Shown here one piece after another: positions 33,570-46,805 of a DNA stretch of 64,000 nucleotides (the first letter of the stretch is position 1; each line of letters begins with the position of its first letter). The notes beneath the pieces are model-generated. The model saw only the letters and a program-made list of their open reading frames with translations. It did not search any database and was not told where the DNA came from. The translations under genes were made by a program, and so were the position numbers. The stretch spans positions 1 through 64,000 of the forward strand of contig JAHQIW010000671.1 of the NCBI GenBank assembly GCA_019055375.1. The letters run 5' to 3'. The stretch is from Parelaphostrongylus tenuis. Its lineage: Eukaryota > Nematoda > Chromadorea > Rhabditida > Metastrongylidae.

Positions 33570-36500
33570 ATTCTATGGAGCCTCAAACGCTGTACTAGGG
33601 TATTTTCGAATCTTCGCTCACAAACTAGTGACTATAATTAAGCCAGAATGACTTGATTTCTGATGCTTGCTCACTCAAAACTGTTCTTTCGGATGTCATT
33701 CGGACTCACAGGTTGAGATACCATGCCTGCCGCAATAAACCTCCGATTGTACATCTTAGATCTTTAACAACCATAGGCTCATATGCTACAAAGAACGCTC
33801 AAACTGGCTCATACCCTTTTTCAGCTTGGATGAACTCGCTGAGGTATGAATTCTCTGTGTCAATATCTGTAGCAAACTCAGAAAAAGCACACCAGTCAGG
33901 ATTATGCGCTAAACAAATGACTGCTGTGTTTCATATTTAAGTGTTCTCTATTGATAATTAGGTTCTACTAATGTTAGAAGAGTAGTGATAGCATTCATTT
34001 GCTACGTAATGATATTTTATTACAAATTAAGGCAAGCAGATTACTCTTGTTAACTAACAAAGAGAGAAAGTAACACCCCTCGAAAGCAGATGTTTGACTC
34101 AGCCATCACTAATATACCAGTATAATCTAAGGCAACAATTAATTCACTACTGGACAGTTCGAAAAAGACGTACAGAGGAGTGAAACTTGTTTGGTAAATG
34201 GCATTGGCACTTCACTACTGATGATTACAAGTTATGTTCTCGTCAGTATTTGTGAGTGGAACGAGGTGGAACGGCGTAATTCGATGTGAGTTTCCTATAG
34301 GAATGACAGGAACCACTTCATAGAATTAGATGAGAGTAATCAGAAATTCCTCTTTTACATTAATTGAAAGCCAGTGTCGAGGTTCTCGATACGAGCCAAA
34401 TTTTTGTCTCTCATATTCTGTAAACAATCACAAATGCAACTCGTGACTCTGAACACCTGAATCTTTCTCGAAAAAAAAAACCAATAAATAAACGAATGAC
34501 AATCAATACAAGAATTACTATGATTGAGTAACAATTGCTTTAGTAGGAAGATGAAGAGCAAACGTGATCGGCGTTAATCTACGCTTTAGATCTCATAGAT
34601 GCTATGATGACATGTTTCAAGCTATGGGTCGAACAACAGCTGGCAGTGCGCATCACAAGACACCTCTAGCCACTATGCTACACGCGCACTAAAACCTAAC
34701 TTTACCTGTTTGAAAGTCCACAATTAATAAAATAATATCATTACACTAAGGGGAAATGAGTAGGTGACTGCTCTCGGTATCGAGCAACTATATGCGTCAT
34801 CCCCTAGTATGATTTCTAGAGCTGATGAAGAGCATTCTGGAACGCAGATGAGAATATATTCATAGGCAACATTTTGCTTCCCATGGCTCCTCATGGCGAT
34901 TTTCTTGTCAAGAATTGTCCTGTTAGTAAAAAAGACTGTCGTGTTTGAATGTTGAAGTCTTCGAGCCCCCCAAACAAATGCATTTCATCGCGCTGGTTTG
35001 GAGCAAGACGAAATGAAATAGAAAATCATTTGGCTTTTGTTTGAATGATACATGTTTACTGGTAAGAACTAGTAAATCGTTTCTGAGATCTCAGATAGTA
35101 AAGATTGAAACGACTTAATGATAATTAACCTATAAATACTGCTTCAATAAAGACAGTTCTCATTCCTTGATAAATCGTGAATTATTTATTGTCAAAGTAT
35201 ATTATAAGTTGATATTATCTACTGCTATCCACTACTTGTGATTACTAGTATCGGATCCTTTTCTTGCTTTATCCACAGCAGTCATGATAGGAGAGATAGA
35301 AGAGAAAAGGAACATTAGGGCCATGAAAAGAAGCTATGATAGTAATTAAGGCCGATAGTGAGCTCAGAATATATATCATGATCAGCAATGTAACAAACGG
35401 AATGGTCCTCCTTAACAAAAAACATGCTTTACAAAGAATTTTTCTCAACGTGACTACAAATTTCAACCCCTTTTAAACGAACAACCATCGTTGAATGCAA
35501 AACAGCCTAAGAAGACGAGCCAAATCGCTGACCTCACCAAATCTGACAAGCCTCTAGAATCCCGTCCGTAGATAATTACGAAAATCTGGCCCCGTACAAA
35601 GAAGGTCAATCAACAGCAGCTCTCCATCGTCGCCGTCACGACGAGCCCGTCGATTACGCCATTACTTCGATTCGATTACTGGAATTAACCCCGACGGACA
35701 ATAGTCACACCAAATTATGTATTCTATTCAGATCCAAAAGCATCTTGATCACAAAGATCTTTGAATAAAAAAAGATTTCTTCCATATTTTCATTTTATGC
35801 TTATAAAGTAGCTTTTTTTTCTTTCACTTGCGAACGACCCCTACTCCTTGATAGTTTACCGAAAATGTCAATAGGTGTCAGAATGCGAAGTAAGACAGTT
35901 CATTCTTTATTAATATCCTTCGAGCTAAAAAAATTAATAGCTTCATTCCCCGGAATGCAGTGAGGAGTGAAACTAGTATCCAGACATCGCCGTCGTTTTG
36001 GAAGAAATTTAGTTTAAGGTGGCAAACTTCCATCCATCTAGAAAAACCGATAGCTGCTCATTGTAATTTCATGCTGTCTATCCTGGCACAGTTATCACTA
36101 GAAAACCAGAAAAAAAAATCTCAGTAAACCATTAATATACCACTGAGGCGGAAACTGTGTGTGGTCTCATTCCCTAGTTCTTTGCGGAACCAACTTATTA
36201 AATTATTTTAATACAGTACTTAAAGACATTTCCTAGTTTAAAGTGTTTGAATTTGTCATTAAGTAAGGAGTGGAGCCTCAGAAGCCTTAATTTCAGTGGA
36301 ATCGGCATAAAAGTGTTGCTGGGATATCAGGGTGCCCAGAAGGCATCAATCAGAACTAGTAGTACTGAGAGATCTGGTAGGCACAAGTTGATGAACTACA
36401 TTTGAGTGTCTGAAATCAAAATTTCGCCCCTGCATTGAATGCTTTTTGAACATTTAAAGTGTTTTCGTTACGCCTAGCGCTGATCAATCACTTAGAAACA

Positions 36501-39500
36501 CATCAAGCATTCGATTTCATTGAGGATCGTGGAAGTCTCATTATGCATGCTTGACCTATAATAAGACCTCTTGGCGAACTACCTATATACCATGTTGTTG
36601 CCTATCTTTCGAGGAATATCTGATAGCCTGAGCTGGAGGTATGCGAATCCTGAGGTGCCTAGGTCGTAGGAGTAAGACATCTACGACTAGGTGTGTACTG
36701 TATGGGAACCTCTAACTTTTCTGCTACGTCAATGCATAAATAGATTCGTGGCTTCATGTGACAATTGTAACTGTGATCAAGACAATGGAATGTGTTTAAC
36801 AGTGCAGTACCTAAAGTGGAAGATTATCACTGTATCGGTAGACATTTTCGTAGAAATCTTCGAGAATCCGTCCTAACAAATTGCACGAGTCAGCATAATT
36901 CCAGATTCCAAGATTCTTTAGAGTTCAATACTCAAAAATAAACGAGTTTTGGAAAAGTTTCCGCCACTTCCATCGCTATTTGATTGCTTCACTGTGACGT
37001 TTGCAAAGAGCGCTGTGCATTTTATAAATCATATTCAGCTGGCGAGTACAGCTGGTTGACGGTAAGATATAAATGCTTCTGTCTACCCTCTAAGAGGCTT
37101 CACTTAATGAGGCATACATCCTTCCGCGGTCCAAGCCATCGCTATCTCGCACATCTGCCTTCGTTCATCTGATCTCACCGCTCAATCCACGTTCCTGTGT
37201 GGACATACATTTTGACCATAACAAATGGAAATAAAGGATAAAACGTTCGATAGTGGCTAGTCCCTAAGGCATATGCTTTGCACTTCACACCATCGGGTAT
37301 GGTAATATAAACTGGATAAATATTTGGTCTGAATAATGAGTTTCAGGGCTTTTCATAATGAAATTGTGCGGAATTCAGCACCTGTATTTGATTTTATTTC
37401 TCACAAATCATCCACGAAGGCTCCCGAGCTTCTTAAGCGTGGATTCGGCTGCTGCTTACTGTCATTCGTCTTCGTTTCGGAATATCCTCAAATCCTGGTC
37501 GAGTTAATCTCCTCTGAAATCCTTTGATCGCCTGGTTGGAACGATTCTAGTAGTGATTTCTCAGTCGCGAAGGGTTAAGAAGCCTGATAGATCCAACAGG
37601 TTTAAAGCCAATGATTGCAGTGCACTTCTGAGATGTTTAGGTGCTGTTATAGGAGACAATTCAATTACGCAATTATTTGCAGACCCATTTTTCTTTCATG
37701 GAGAAGAAAAAACAAACGTTGGATTTCCTGAGTTTCCGATCGATTAGTCAACTAATCGCCAAGGTTCACCATATTCTCAAATAAATCATGGGTCGTAAGG
37801 TAGCAAATCTTTGATACTCAACAGCCGGCCTGCGTGAAGACCTCGTGAACGTCTTATGGAGATTTTTCGGCAATTCCAGGAAAGTGACTAACATCCGATA
37901 TGGAGACTAAAGACCGCATGATTTTGAAGTATTGCTGCTTAAGCCTATGGGTAAATCCGACTCTCTAGATTGAGGTCACGAGAAAACAAAACCAATGGGA
38001 GGAGCCCCACAACCCCTTCATGTGAAAAAACAAGTTATTACCTTCATTGCACCGCGGCTACCACTACGCAGTTCTTTACGACGGTTACATATCACTCAGA
38101 AGGAAAATCCAAATCTATATCGGTCTCCTAAAATCCTTTTGGAAAGGGCGCTCTGCCCTTCTCATGCACAACTTTAAACACTATCCCTAGTCGGAAATGC
38201 ACTTGTAAAATTGCCGAATAAGTTATTACATTTCAAACCGGCTCCAGTTGCCCTCTTGATCCTCACACAATCGACCCTCTAACTTCCTAATCGACCAGTC
38301 GGACCCAGGTCTGATAACAATCACATCGCTCAGTAGTGAGATCGAATAATGATTTGGGTTTGGGCGAGTGATGGGCATGGATCAGATATCACTGCAAATC
38401 CATGAAGAATTTGCCTTGAGATTCGTTCTAAATTCAGGACCACACATCATTTTGGTGAGATGACTTACACTAATCGGATGTAAATATTCGTACCTAAGTT
38501 ACCTAATGATACGCTTGTAAAATTCAGCTTGAGGCCCCTAGAGAAACAAAACAAAACATAAAAGGCGCGAAAGAGTCCAGAATACCATGCCTCCATGAAC
38601 GTCTAATGGGCTCACAATTTACTTCGAGTTTACCAAACTAGCTACTTATGGCTACATCCAGTCTCCGTCCTGCGTGTGCTACAACGTCTGTCTTCACTCT
38701 GACGAAAAGCGATAACAACGCCAAATTCAGCATGGAGACTTCGATCGTCTTCGTATTCATCAAACAAGCAAAAATTCGTCCAGGCAACTATGAACGAATA
38801 CCTTGAATATTCAGTGGCTACAACAATTCCATCCGATAACCCAAAGCGGTAGTGAAGGACCAGAACTGCTTTGCAATTTAATGGCGACATCTGGCTCATT
38901 GGATTTCGATTTGGGATGTATCGCTACTTTGAATCTCTTCACTTTAGCATAGCAGTGTAACGTTTATAGAAGTGAAGTTACAAAAAGAAATCTTGCTAAG
39001 TAAAACACCGGAGTTTGCACCAGATCTGCAAAACACGGCGAAAAAAAAAATCAAATAAAAAACGATTATATAAGTCTTGAGAATTTATGAGGAATACATA
39101 TCATGGTCAAATGATGGTCGGCAATCGCTTAAAAAAATACACAACGTACGAGCGAGATGAATGAGCGATAAATCACTCAAATATTACAACGATCATCAAT
39201 GCAAAAAAGGAATGGATCCGCAGGATTGAAGCTAAAGGAATTTGGAAGACGACACGCATGACGGACGATGGTATTTTAACCACCAAGGCAGATCTGAAAT
39301 GATAAACATTGCTTGATTGAATCTCTCATTATCAGAACGATCATTTTGCACACCGATTCCTACTTAGACTAGGCATTCTAACTCAAAAGACGCGAGATGG
39401 CACAGTGGCTAGTAAGCCATGTATGAGGGGAAGCAAGGTGATAAACAAGGCGCCACGTCGATCTCCTCTCCCAGTACTTACTTCCTCGCAGTCGATCAGA

Positions 39501-41070
39501 GAACCGCCTCACGAAAAAAAAACTTTAGCTTGTACCTTACCAGTTGCACAGATTCATCTCGATCACCATTAACGTCATCCATAAGAAGACGGAATACCCA
39601 AGGAATGAACAAGGCGACATGCGAAAGACTCCAAGACCGTTGAAGCCATGAATTGCAAGGGAAACGAATCGAACGCAAAAAGTGTGGGAACCTGCCTGAT
39701 AAACTGTGGTGTACAGATCCAGACTAGACATCACATCATTCATATATCAATGAACTCCTTTAATGTACTATGGCAAACAAAGAATGAACGATGAAGGTGC
39801 TTAACCATTTTCGAACGGCGTGCATTGTTTCGATGCACAACTTCTTAGCAATATTTTTTCGTTGCACGGAGTTCTTCCCACTAAATTTTGGTAGTCGATA
39901 AAAGCTTATCTCGGCGATTTCATCACTGTGCTAGGTTTCTGAGAGGCCTTCTTGATACTTTGTAACAGGGAAAATAAAATGATGTTACACACTAGAAGTG
40001 CACTGTTTGCACGGCCAGGGTCTATAAATGGCTTTTCAACAAGCTAAACTAATACTTATTCGATAGCACAAATCACGACGATGGGAGGCAAATATGGTTT
40101 CAAGGAGACCTTCACAGTGAGCTACAGGAACCAAAGAAGATTACGTTTTCACACTACAAATTTCTCTCGTATAAGAGCTATGAATTCATGAGCAGTATAG
40201 TATACGAACATGTAGAGAAGATTGTTGTAGTAGCACGGTAGAGCAATTTACCCCAAAATTTTTTTCAAAAGAAAGAAAAAAAAACCCTTACTAGATAACG
40301 AAAATGCGTGTCGCTTGCGAAAATCGATCAACCGCACGCGTCAAAGGGTTAACACGAAAGTTTCAGAGTATAAAAAAATACCAACATTTAGAAGTTTTAC
40401 AGTCATTAGCGACTTTCATTGCTCACTATCCCGAAAGAAACCCTCTTCTTTCTCAAATAACTAGGAGAACAATCGACGTAGATTTCTCAGTGACGGCAGG
40501 CACACGTAAACACCCAAAGCCTTGCGTTTTCGTAAGCCATTTAACTCGGATTAAACGAGAAAATTATAGTCGACTCCCATTTTGAAGGAAACTTTCTTTC
40601 CCACGACTCTATAAACATCTCTAATGCCAGATAAAGACCCTGTGTACTATGAACAATGTAAATGAATGATAGAATCTTTATGAAAATAGCGTTCGATACG
40701 TCGTTCTTCAGTCTCACTGATGTCACGTCAAATGACCTGCTGGAGAAGAAACTAGTGTACTAGAAGAACACAAACATCCTAAGCAACTTGCTACTGACCT
40801 GATTCGTATTCTCCTATCCTATGCTATTTCTAGAGGTGGTGACCGAGTGGTCAGCGATGCTCGGCGGGGGGTTGACCTCTCTCGCACCTAACTGTCTCTG
40901 GGAGTCAAGAAATAAAGGCCCTACGAAACGCTACACCCCAAGAGATTGCAAGGGAATGAACTCAACCACTATCCTACGACTTTCATCAAGAAAATGAACC
41001 TTTTAAGCAGGCAGCGAATACGAAGAGACCTATCATGAAACTCTAGAAATATTGGGATTTGCATAGTAAA
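33570..41070. other. Long stretch with no supported gene
   Basis: Only degraded repeats were seen: tRNA-like SINE heads at about 34,640-34,692 (minus), 39,396-39,420 (plus) and 40,835-40,895 (plus), and the dispersed repeat at 35,960-36,100. Open frames such as 33,653-33,940, 37,553-37,747, 38,642-38,899 and 40,304-40,585 lack known motifs, codon-use support or clear splice sites. Confidence 0.4.
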
Positions 41071-41073
41071 ACG

Positions 41074-41717
41074 AATGTGATACGGGTCACCTCGTATTAA
41101 GCCTCTCCTGTTTTGACATTAAGCAATAAACACCAGATTTACCAACCTGAAGTAACTGAAAGTGCATGACTCTGATATCGTTCAATTGCGCATTTTCTTG
41201 TGAACATTTTGCTATACAACTTCCCTATACTCGCTTTGAGATGGAGCTGACGCAATCACAAATCCGCTTGCAAACTCTTGCACGAATGTTGAATAGGAAA
41301 AAATGCCAGCGAAGCGGCGCGCAAGATGAATAAAGTTTCTGATGGACTCCCGAGTGCAACCAATTTTCCAGACTGCTTTTTCCAACTCCGAACTTTGCAA
41401 ACCACTTCCTAGCCGTCTATCCTGGAACCGTATCATCGCCCCAAGCTCCATCGACCTTGTGTGCCTTTTCACTAACAGCTTCCCCTATGTGCCATTCGTG
41501 CGCGAGTAGCAAGCGAATTTGTTCCCAGGACAGCTCCATCTTGAAGCAAATACGGGCAAGTTATATAGCAAAATGTTCGCAAGAAAAAGCGCAATTGAAC
41601 TGCATCAAAATCATACAGTTTCAATTACTTCAGGTTAGTAAATTTGGCGTTTATTGCTTTAGTGTCAAGACATACAGAGCGTCTAATAAGAGGTGACCCG
41701 TATCACATTCGTCTTAC
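41074..41717. mobile_element. Mariner-derived element with about 220-bp terminal inverted repeats
   Basis: Both ends carry 'cgaatgtgatacgggtcacc' pointing inward (41,074 on the plus strand; the inverse at 41,717). The arms stay alignable for about 220 bp, through 'caataaac', 'cctgaagtaa(c/t)tgaaa', 'aattgcgc(a/t)tttt' and 'atggagctg', so the transposase start codon lies inside the repeat. Between the arms is a short piece of transposase on the minus strand. The same terminal sequence precedes the mariner pseudogene at 15,960. Most likely an internally deleted foldback derivative of a bandit-like mariner, as described from hookworms. Confidence 0.85.
41400..41547 (-). pseudogene. Mariner transposase N-terminal fragment
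   Basis: Minus strand from 41,547: MELSWEQIRLLLAHEW, later EAVSEKAHKVDGAWGDDTV, a stop, then TARKWFAKFGVGKSSLEN. This is the HTH region of mariner transposases (AxxARNINEAWGEGTVSESTARRWFAKF). The catalytic domain is absent and the internal stop shows it is dead. Confidence 0.8.
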
Positions 41718-42018
41718 TGTGCAGATCCCAATACTTCTGGTGTTCGATGATAGGTCTTCCGTATTCCTGCCTGCTTAAGGATTTCATTTTCTTGATGAAG
41801 CTCGTATAAAAGCCGTATATGAATGTCGTAGAAAGCATGCAATTTCAAATACTTCTGCGCAATAAATCAGGTACCCATTGCTCCAGTGCCTAAACATACG
41901 AAACGCCTGATAGCAAAAACAATTTGGCTTTCTCCTAAATAAGACTGAAAATAGCAAAGAACTAAGAAAACCTGAAACAGCAAGTGAACGGGAAAAAAAC
42001 TTACTATTACGACACATC

Positions 42019-42417
42019 TTAATAGCCAATGCTCTCCAGATACTTAGCTAACTTCTCAACCGACGCGCGAACTTGAGCTGAGACTTGATTCTCGCCCTCG
42101 TAGACCGCAATTAGTACGGCTGACTTCGTCTTGGCGGCGAAGAATCCACTCTTGTCCTTCTTGCCGAAGATCAGGTTCTCCTCTGTACGTGGCACGATGT
42201 AGTGTACGTCTTCTAGATCAACACCTTGGGCTGGAACGTCGCTGAGATTCTCAAAAAGTGAGGACGAATTTCTTCAGCTCGGCTTCGGTGGCGCTGAACG
42301 TGTTCGCGTCCTGGGTACGGGCCCATACGGAACCATTCGTGCCGTCGACGATCGCGGCACGTTTGATCGCTGGAGATGCTCCCGTTATCGTGTTAATGTA
42401 CGCGTCCAGCCTGACAT
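42019..42417 (-). pseudogene. Profilin, intronless, with two one-base frame breaks
   Basis: From ATG at 42,417 to TAA at 42,019-42,021 the length is 399 bp, the size of nematode profilin (132 residues). The peptide pieces match the whole family: MSGW at the start, then AYINTITGASPAIKRAAIV, GSVWARTQDANTF, ATEAELKKFVLTF, VHYIVPRTEENLIFGKKDK, SGFFAAKTKSAVLIAVYEG, and an end KLAKYLESIGY. Profilin binds actin monomers, polyproline and phosphoinositides in the cytoplasm. Two breaks are present: one base is missing after Trp4 (about 42,406) and one extra T lies in a run of five (42,253-42,257), giving a stop. An acceptor-like 'gatatttag' one base before the ATG could be a trans-splice site, and a donor-like 'gtaagt' lies just after the stop. 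Lack of introns fits a retrocopy; single-base breaks fit either decay or sequence error. Confidence 0.85.
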
Positions 42418-42420
42418 CCT

Positions 42421-42880
42421 AAATATCATAAAAGATGAAAACATATCCAGAAAATCAATATGGCCTCATGTTCGCTAACGACGAAAGAAACACGAAGGTA
42501 TAGAAGTAAGAAATACTCGTAATTCCTTATGCAAATACTTGAACACTATAGAAAAACTACAAGACTTCTGCTCGGCTTGATGACTAGAACAAACATGGAA
42601 AATTCTTCGAAAAAATCCAGCACAAATCACTTTGATCTCAACGACTCTAAGACGCCAACAGTGAGATAAACACTTTAAAGACCTCCTTTTGTGCCAATAA
42701 GCTCTGAAAGTGAGTGGAGACGCTGACAGCTACGAGACAAAGCCTTTTACTTATGACAAATTGCACGCCGGAAAAACCACTGAACAAAAATCGATATGGA
42801 TCAATAACCTCTTTTTCCACGATCTGATGAGTTCTGTAAGGAACATACTGATCATTCTACTCGTCTAGAAGACCTCCTAC
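42421..42880. other. No gene seen
   Basis: AT-rich sequence between profilin and the tandem array; would contain the profilin promoter on the minus strand. No motif supported. Confidence 0.4.
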
Positions 42881-45470
42881 CATCCTTGTAAACTTACCTT
42901 ACCTAAACTCCTTTCTCTCCAACTTCCGCGCTCCGATACACGTGTTGCGCCAGTCATAATGATTTTGACCATTGGTTACTGTTCCCAGAAAGATCTATCG
43001 CACAAAGGAACAAGTCCAGATCGCCAACGATCAATAGATCAACAGACTGTGGTCCTTACATACCCCAAGAGCTATTAGGCCTCCACTCATATAGGCTCTT
43101 CATGTGAATTTCTCAAACTTAAGGAGCCTCCCACTTCCAGAACTAGGTGATAATGGGTCAATAGCTGCTAAGATACTAGCTTAAGTCTTGAGTCATCAAG
43201 AAAGGAAAAGGGCACTTTCTCCAGGATACCCGAAAGAGAAGTGGGTTATTAAACCCTAACGCATACTCAGGACTGGTTAAAAGTGGCAAGTGCCAAAACA
43301 TGTCATAATTTTAACGATATGGGCGAAATAAACCTATCTTTCCTACGCCTCTTTTCGTCATAACGACAACTTTCGCGCTCCAAAGTACATAAGTTGCGCC
43401 GGTCGCAATTTTGCCCTCTCGTTACCGTTTCAAGAAGTATCCATCGAACAAAGGAGATTGCTAGCGATGAGGAATCAGTAGATCACACTAGTCATGATCT
43501 TTGCACACCCGAAGAACTACTGTAATCCATCCTTAGATAAACTTTTCAGAAAACTCAAGCCAAATGGTCAGTCATCTCCAGGGTTAATTGTATGAGCGGG
43601 TTAGCCGATGGACTATGCCTAACCACTGAGATGGAAAAAAACCCACTTTCTCTCGAATTCTGAAAGAAATTAGGGTTGCTTATCCCTCACATATAACCAG
43701 AGTCGGTTGAAAATAGCAACTGCCGGAACTCATCATACTTTTAACGAACGTTCCTGCATCTCTAGGACTCATCATAAACGACAACTTTCGCGCTCCCACG
43801 TACATTTGTCGCGCCGGTCGTGATTTTGACCTCTAGTCACCGCCTAAAAGCTCCTATCGGACGAACGAATAAGTCCATAGTGCTACCGGCAGAAATCGAT
43901 AGATCACCTAGATCAAACCCCCATAGACCCTGAAACTACGAGGCCATCTCCTATTCAGATTCTTCTAGTAAACTACTCAAGACTAAGAACCTTCCATTCT
44001 CAAGACTAGTAAATTCCGGCAGGGGGATGGGTGGGAAAATCCCACTTTTCCCTCTGATAACCACGAGAGAATAGGGTTAATAAAACCCTAACGTACACTT
44101 ACGATCAGATAGAAACAGCAACTATCAAAACATGTCATAAATTTGACGATATGAGAGAAAAAACCTGTCTTTCCTAAGTCTCTCTCTCTCCACATCGCGC
44201 CATAACGACAACATTCGCGCTCCAACGTACATTTGTTGCGCCGGTCGTAATTTTGCCCTCTCCTTACCGTTTCCAGAAATGTCTATCAAAAAATGAACAA
44301 GTCCAGATTACTACAGCAGAAATCAGTAGATCGTGCGGACCAAATCCCCACAGACTACTTGACCTTTTGCCCTACAAACTGTTCAGGCGTATTACTCATG
44401 ACTAAGAGCCATCAATTTCGGTCAATAATGCTAAGGTACCTACGCCTCGAGTTATCCATGGGAGGAAGAAGGGTAGGGAGGGGGCGTCCATTTTCCTCTT
44501 GACCAATCGAGAAGGAAGTGGGTTAATTAGACCCACTGCACAATCACGATGGGTTAAAAGTGGTTACTATCAATTAATGCCATAATTCAAACGATATGGG
44601 AGAAAAAATCTGTCAGTACGTCTCTAAGTTTGCCATGACAACTTTCACGCTCCAATACACACATGTTGCGCCAGTCAAAGTTTTGTCCTCTCGCTACCGT
44701 TTCTAAAAATTTCTGCTGAAAAGGAACAGGTCTAGCTACTGCGGCAAAAATCTATAGTTCACGTAGACCAAATTACCACAGACCACTTGACCTTTTCTCC
44801 TACAAACTCTTCAGGCGAATTACTCATGACCAAGAGCCATCAATTAATTTCGGTCAATAAATGCTAAGGTACCTACGCCTCGAGTCATCTATAGGAGGTG
44901 GGGGGGAGCATCCATTTTCCTCAAGAACAATCGAAAAGAAATTGGGTCAAATAAACCCAACTGTACGCTCACGATGGGTTAAAAGTGGTAACTATCAAAA
45001 AATGCCATAATTCAAACGATATGGGAGAGAAAAAAAAATCTATCCCTACGTCCCTCTCTCATAGTTTGCCATAACAACTTTCACGCTCCAATACACATAT
45101 GTTTGCGCCAGCGATAATTTTGCCCTCTCGCTACCGTTTCTAGAAATTTCTACCAAATAAGACAGGTCTAGGCCGCTACGGCAAAAATCAATAGATCACG
45201 CAGATCACGTCCCACAGACCCCATAGGCTACGAGGCCTTTCACTCCACGGAAATTCTTCAGGCGAATTACTCATGATTAAGAGCCATCCATTTCCAGAGC
45301 TAGCGGATTGCAATCAGTCGACGCTAAGGCACCGGCTTATAAAAGTCGAGCCAACTCTCGAATAACTGAAGAGAAGTGGGTCAATTGAACCCTATCGTAT
45401 ACCCACGATGGGTTAAAATGGCAACTCCCAAAATATGTCATAATTTTAACGATATGGGAGGAAAAAAACC
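42880..45470. repeat. Tandem array of six units of about 430 bp
   Basis: The phrase 'aactttcgcgctcc' or a close variant starts at 42,921, 43,368, 43,783, 44,210, 44,640 and 45,076, so periods are 447, 415, 427, 430 and 436 bp. It is followed each time by a 'gttgcgcc(g/a)gtc' block, 'attttgccctctcg' and 'taccgtttc'. A second phrase 'gggttaaaagtgg(c/t)aact' then 'cgatatgggag' recurs near 43,273, 43,695, 44,105, 44,550, 44,973 and 45,408. Each unit also has a short hairpin (listed as a finding). No long open frame is shared between units, so it is not a coding repeat. Units differ by perhaps 15-25 percent by eye. Confidence 0.9.
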
Positions 45471-45682
45471 ACGAACTAACGTTATCAAACGATTTGTTGA
45501 ATTGAGTCGACGACAGATAAGAGTTATTCACAGAATCAACAGTGAATACAGAATGAAGTCAATCGTGGAGAGAGAGAGAGACCGATAATTATGACTCATG
45601 CGTGCCACCAACGACGACGACGACGTGACCAGAGAACCATCGGGGCCGACCAGTCATCTCGAATACCAATAAACACATGAAG

Positions 45683-45945
45683 AGCGGCGGTGGCGCAGTG
45701 GTTAGAGGTGTTCTACGGCACGGAGATGATCGACCAATCGATGATCGATAGTTCGACCCCGCACCAAGGCTCCCCAAGCCTTCCATCCCTCCAGGGTAGG
45801 AAACTTGCCTGAGCGGTTGGAGGCACTGGCTTTACACATCGGTAGGACACTTGGGTCACTGTGAAAGCCAGGATGATGCTCGACGAAGACGAGTACAAGA
45901 CGCATCGCTCAGGGATTTGGCCAACGCCAAGATCTCCGTTCTTTT
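45683..45945 (+). mobile_element. tRNA-derived SINE, family C variant
   Basis: Head 'gcggcggtggcgcagtggtt' with 'agaggtg' (box A-like) and 'gatagttcgaccccgc' (box B-like), then a body ending 'cgcatcgctcagggatttgg' and 'ccaacgcc', parallel to the end of the 48,698 copy. The middle is diverged. Confidence 0.7.
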
Positions 45946-46659
45946 GGAAACATCAAGAGAAATAGGACATCGATGATTTGAACTTCACAGAGGTAGCTAG
46001 AATAAAAAAAAAATCCGGAGGAAACTCCTAAGAGCACGAGGAATCGCAGCCGAACTTGTGGCCGCGCACCCATCCCATTCCGGTCATCTGGGGACTTTTT
46101 CTACTACCCAGGAGCCCTCCCACATCGGCAAGAAGCCTGGGGAACTAAGAGAATCCGGAGGTATGGGGATTGGGTGCCCTAGCGGGTTTAGCTGGACACC
46201 CGGGCAATCGGGAGGACACCTGACGACGACGACGACGACGACAACCGAAGAAATGCGGGGCTCACCCGACCGGGCCGTCGAGAAAAAATCTGGCACTCGG
46301 CCAATTTTTGAATCACGCCCCGAGTTATGGCGTCTGCGTATCGTTGACACGCCATAGCAGCAAAACACGCATCGTGTACCGGCATGCGACGCGTTTCCTA
46401 GCGCGGTCACCTCCTATACCTAAATTTCATGGTGTTCTTCGGGCCTTTGTTTTTGTTTACCTTTTTCCGTGGCTTGTAAATAACCTCTCGGTAGCTCCTG
46501 AGTTGTAAACAATTTGTAAACATTATGGTAATATGGTATGGACGGTTTGTAGACAAATCACGAGCTGTAAACATCTTGTAAACAAATTCCACAATTTTGT
46601 AAATAGATTTCGTGATTGTAAACAATTTAAAAATATCTTTCATTTCGAGTGTTTTCTTG

Positions 46660-46805
46660 AGACCACAGCTCAATTTTTCAATATGCTTAATAGCCATTTT
46701 TTGAGCCACGCATGTGAGTGGTCTATCAATAGACCATTAATAGGTCGTGATAGACCACTGACATGCGTGGCTCAAAAAATGAGTGCCAGGCATATTGGAA
46801 GTTTA
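46660..46805. mobile_element. Near-perfect palindrome, minimal family 1 element without ribozyme
   Basis: 'cattttttgagccacgcatg' (46,695-46,714) is matched by 'catgcgtggctcaaaaaatg' (46,762-46,781), and the loop 'gtggtctatcaatagacc' and 'ggtcgtgatagaccac' continues the symmetry. The outer parts match the flanks of the 47.5-kb element, but the hammerhead interior is missing. Confidence 0.75.

Noticed and set aside
45600..46250. (GAC)n tracts suggesting a repeat array or CRISPR-like spacing
   Set aside because: Simple trinucleotide repeats near SINE sequence; no regularly spaced direct repeats with unique spacers anywhere in the window.
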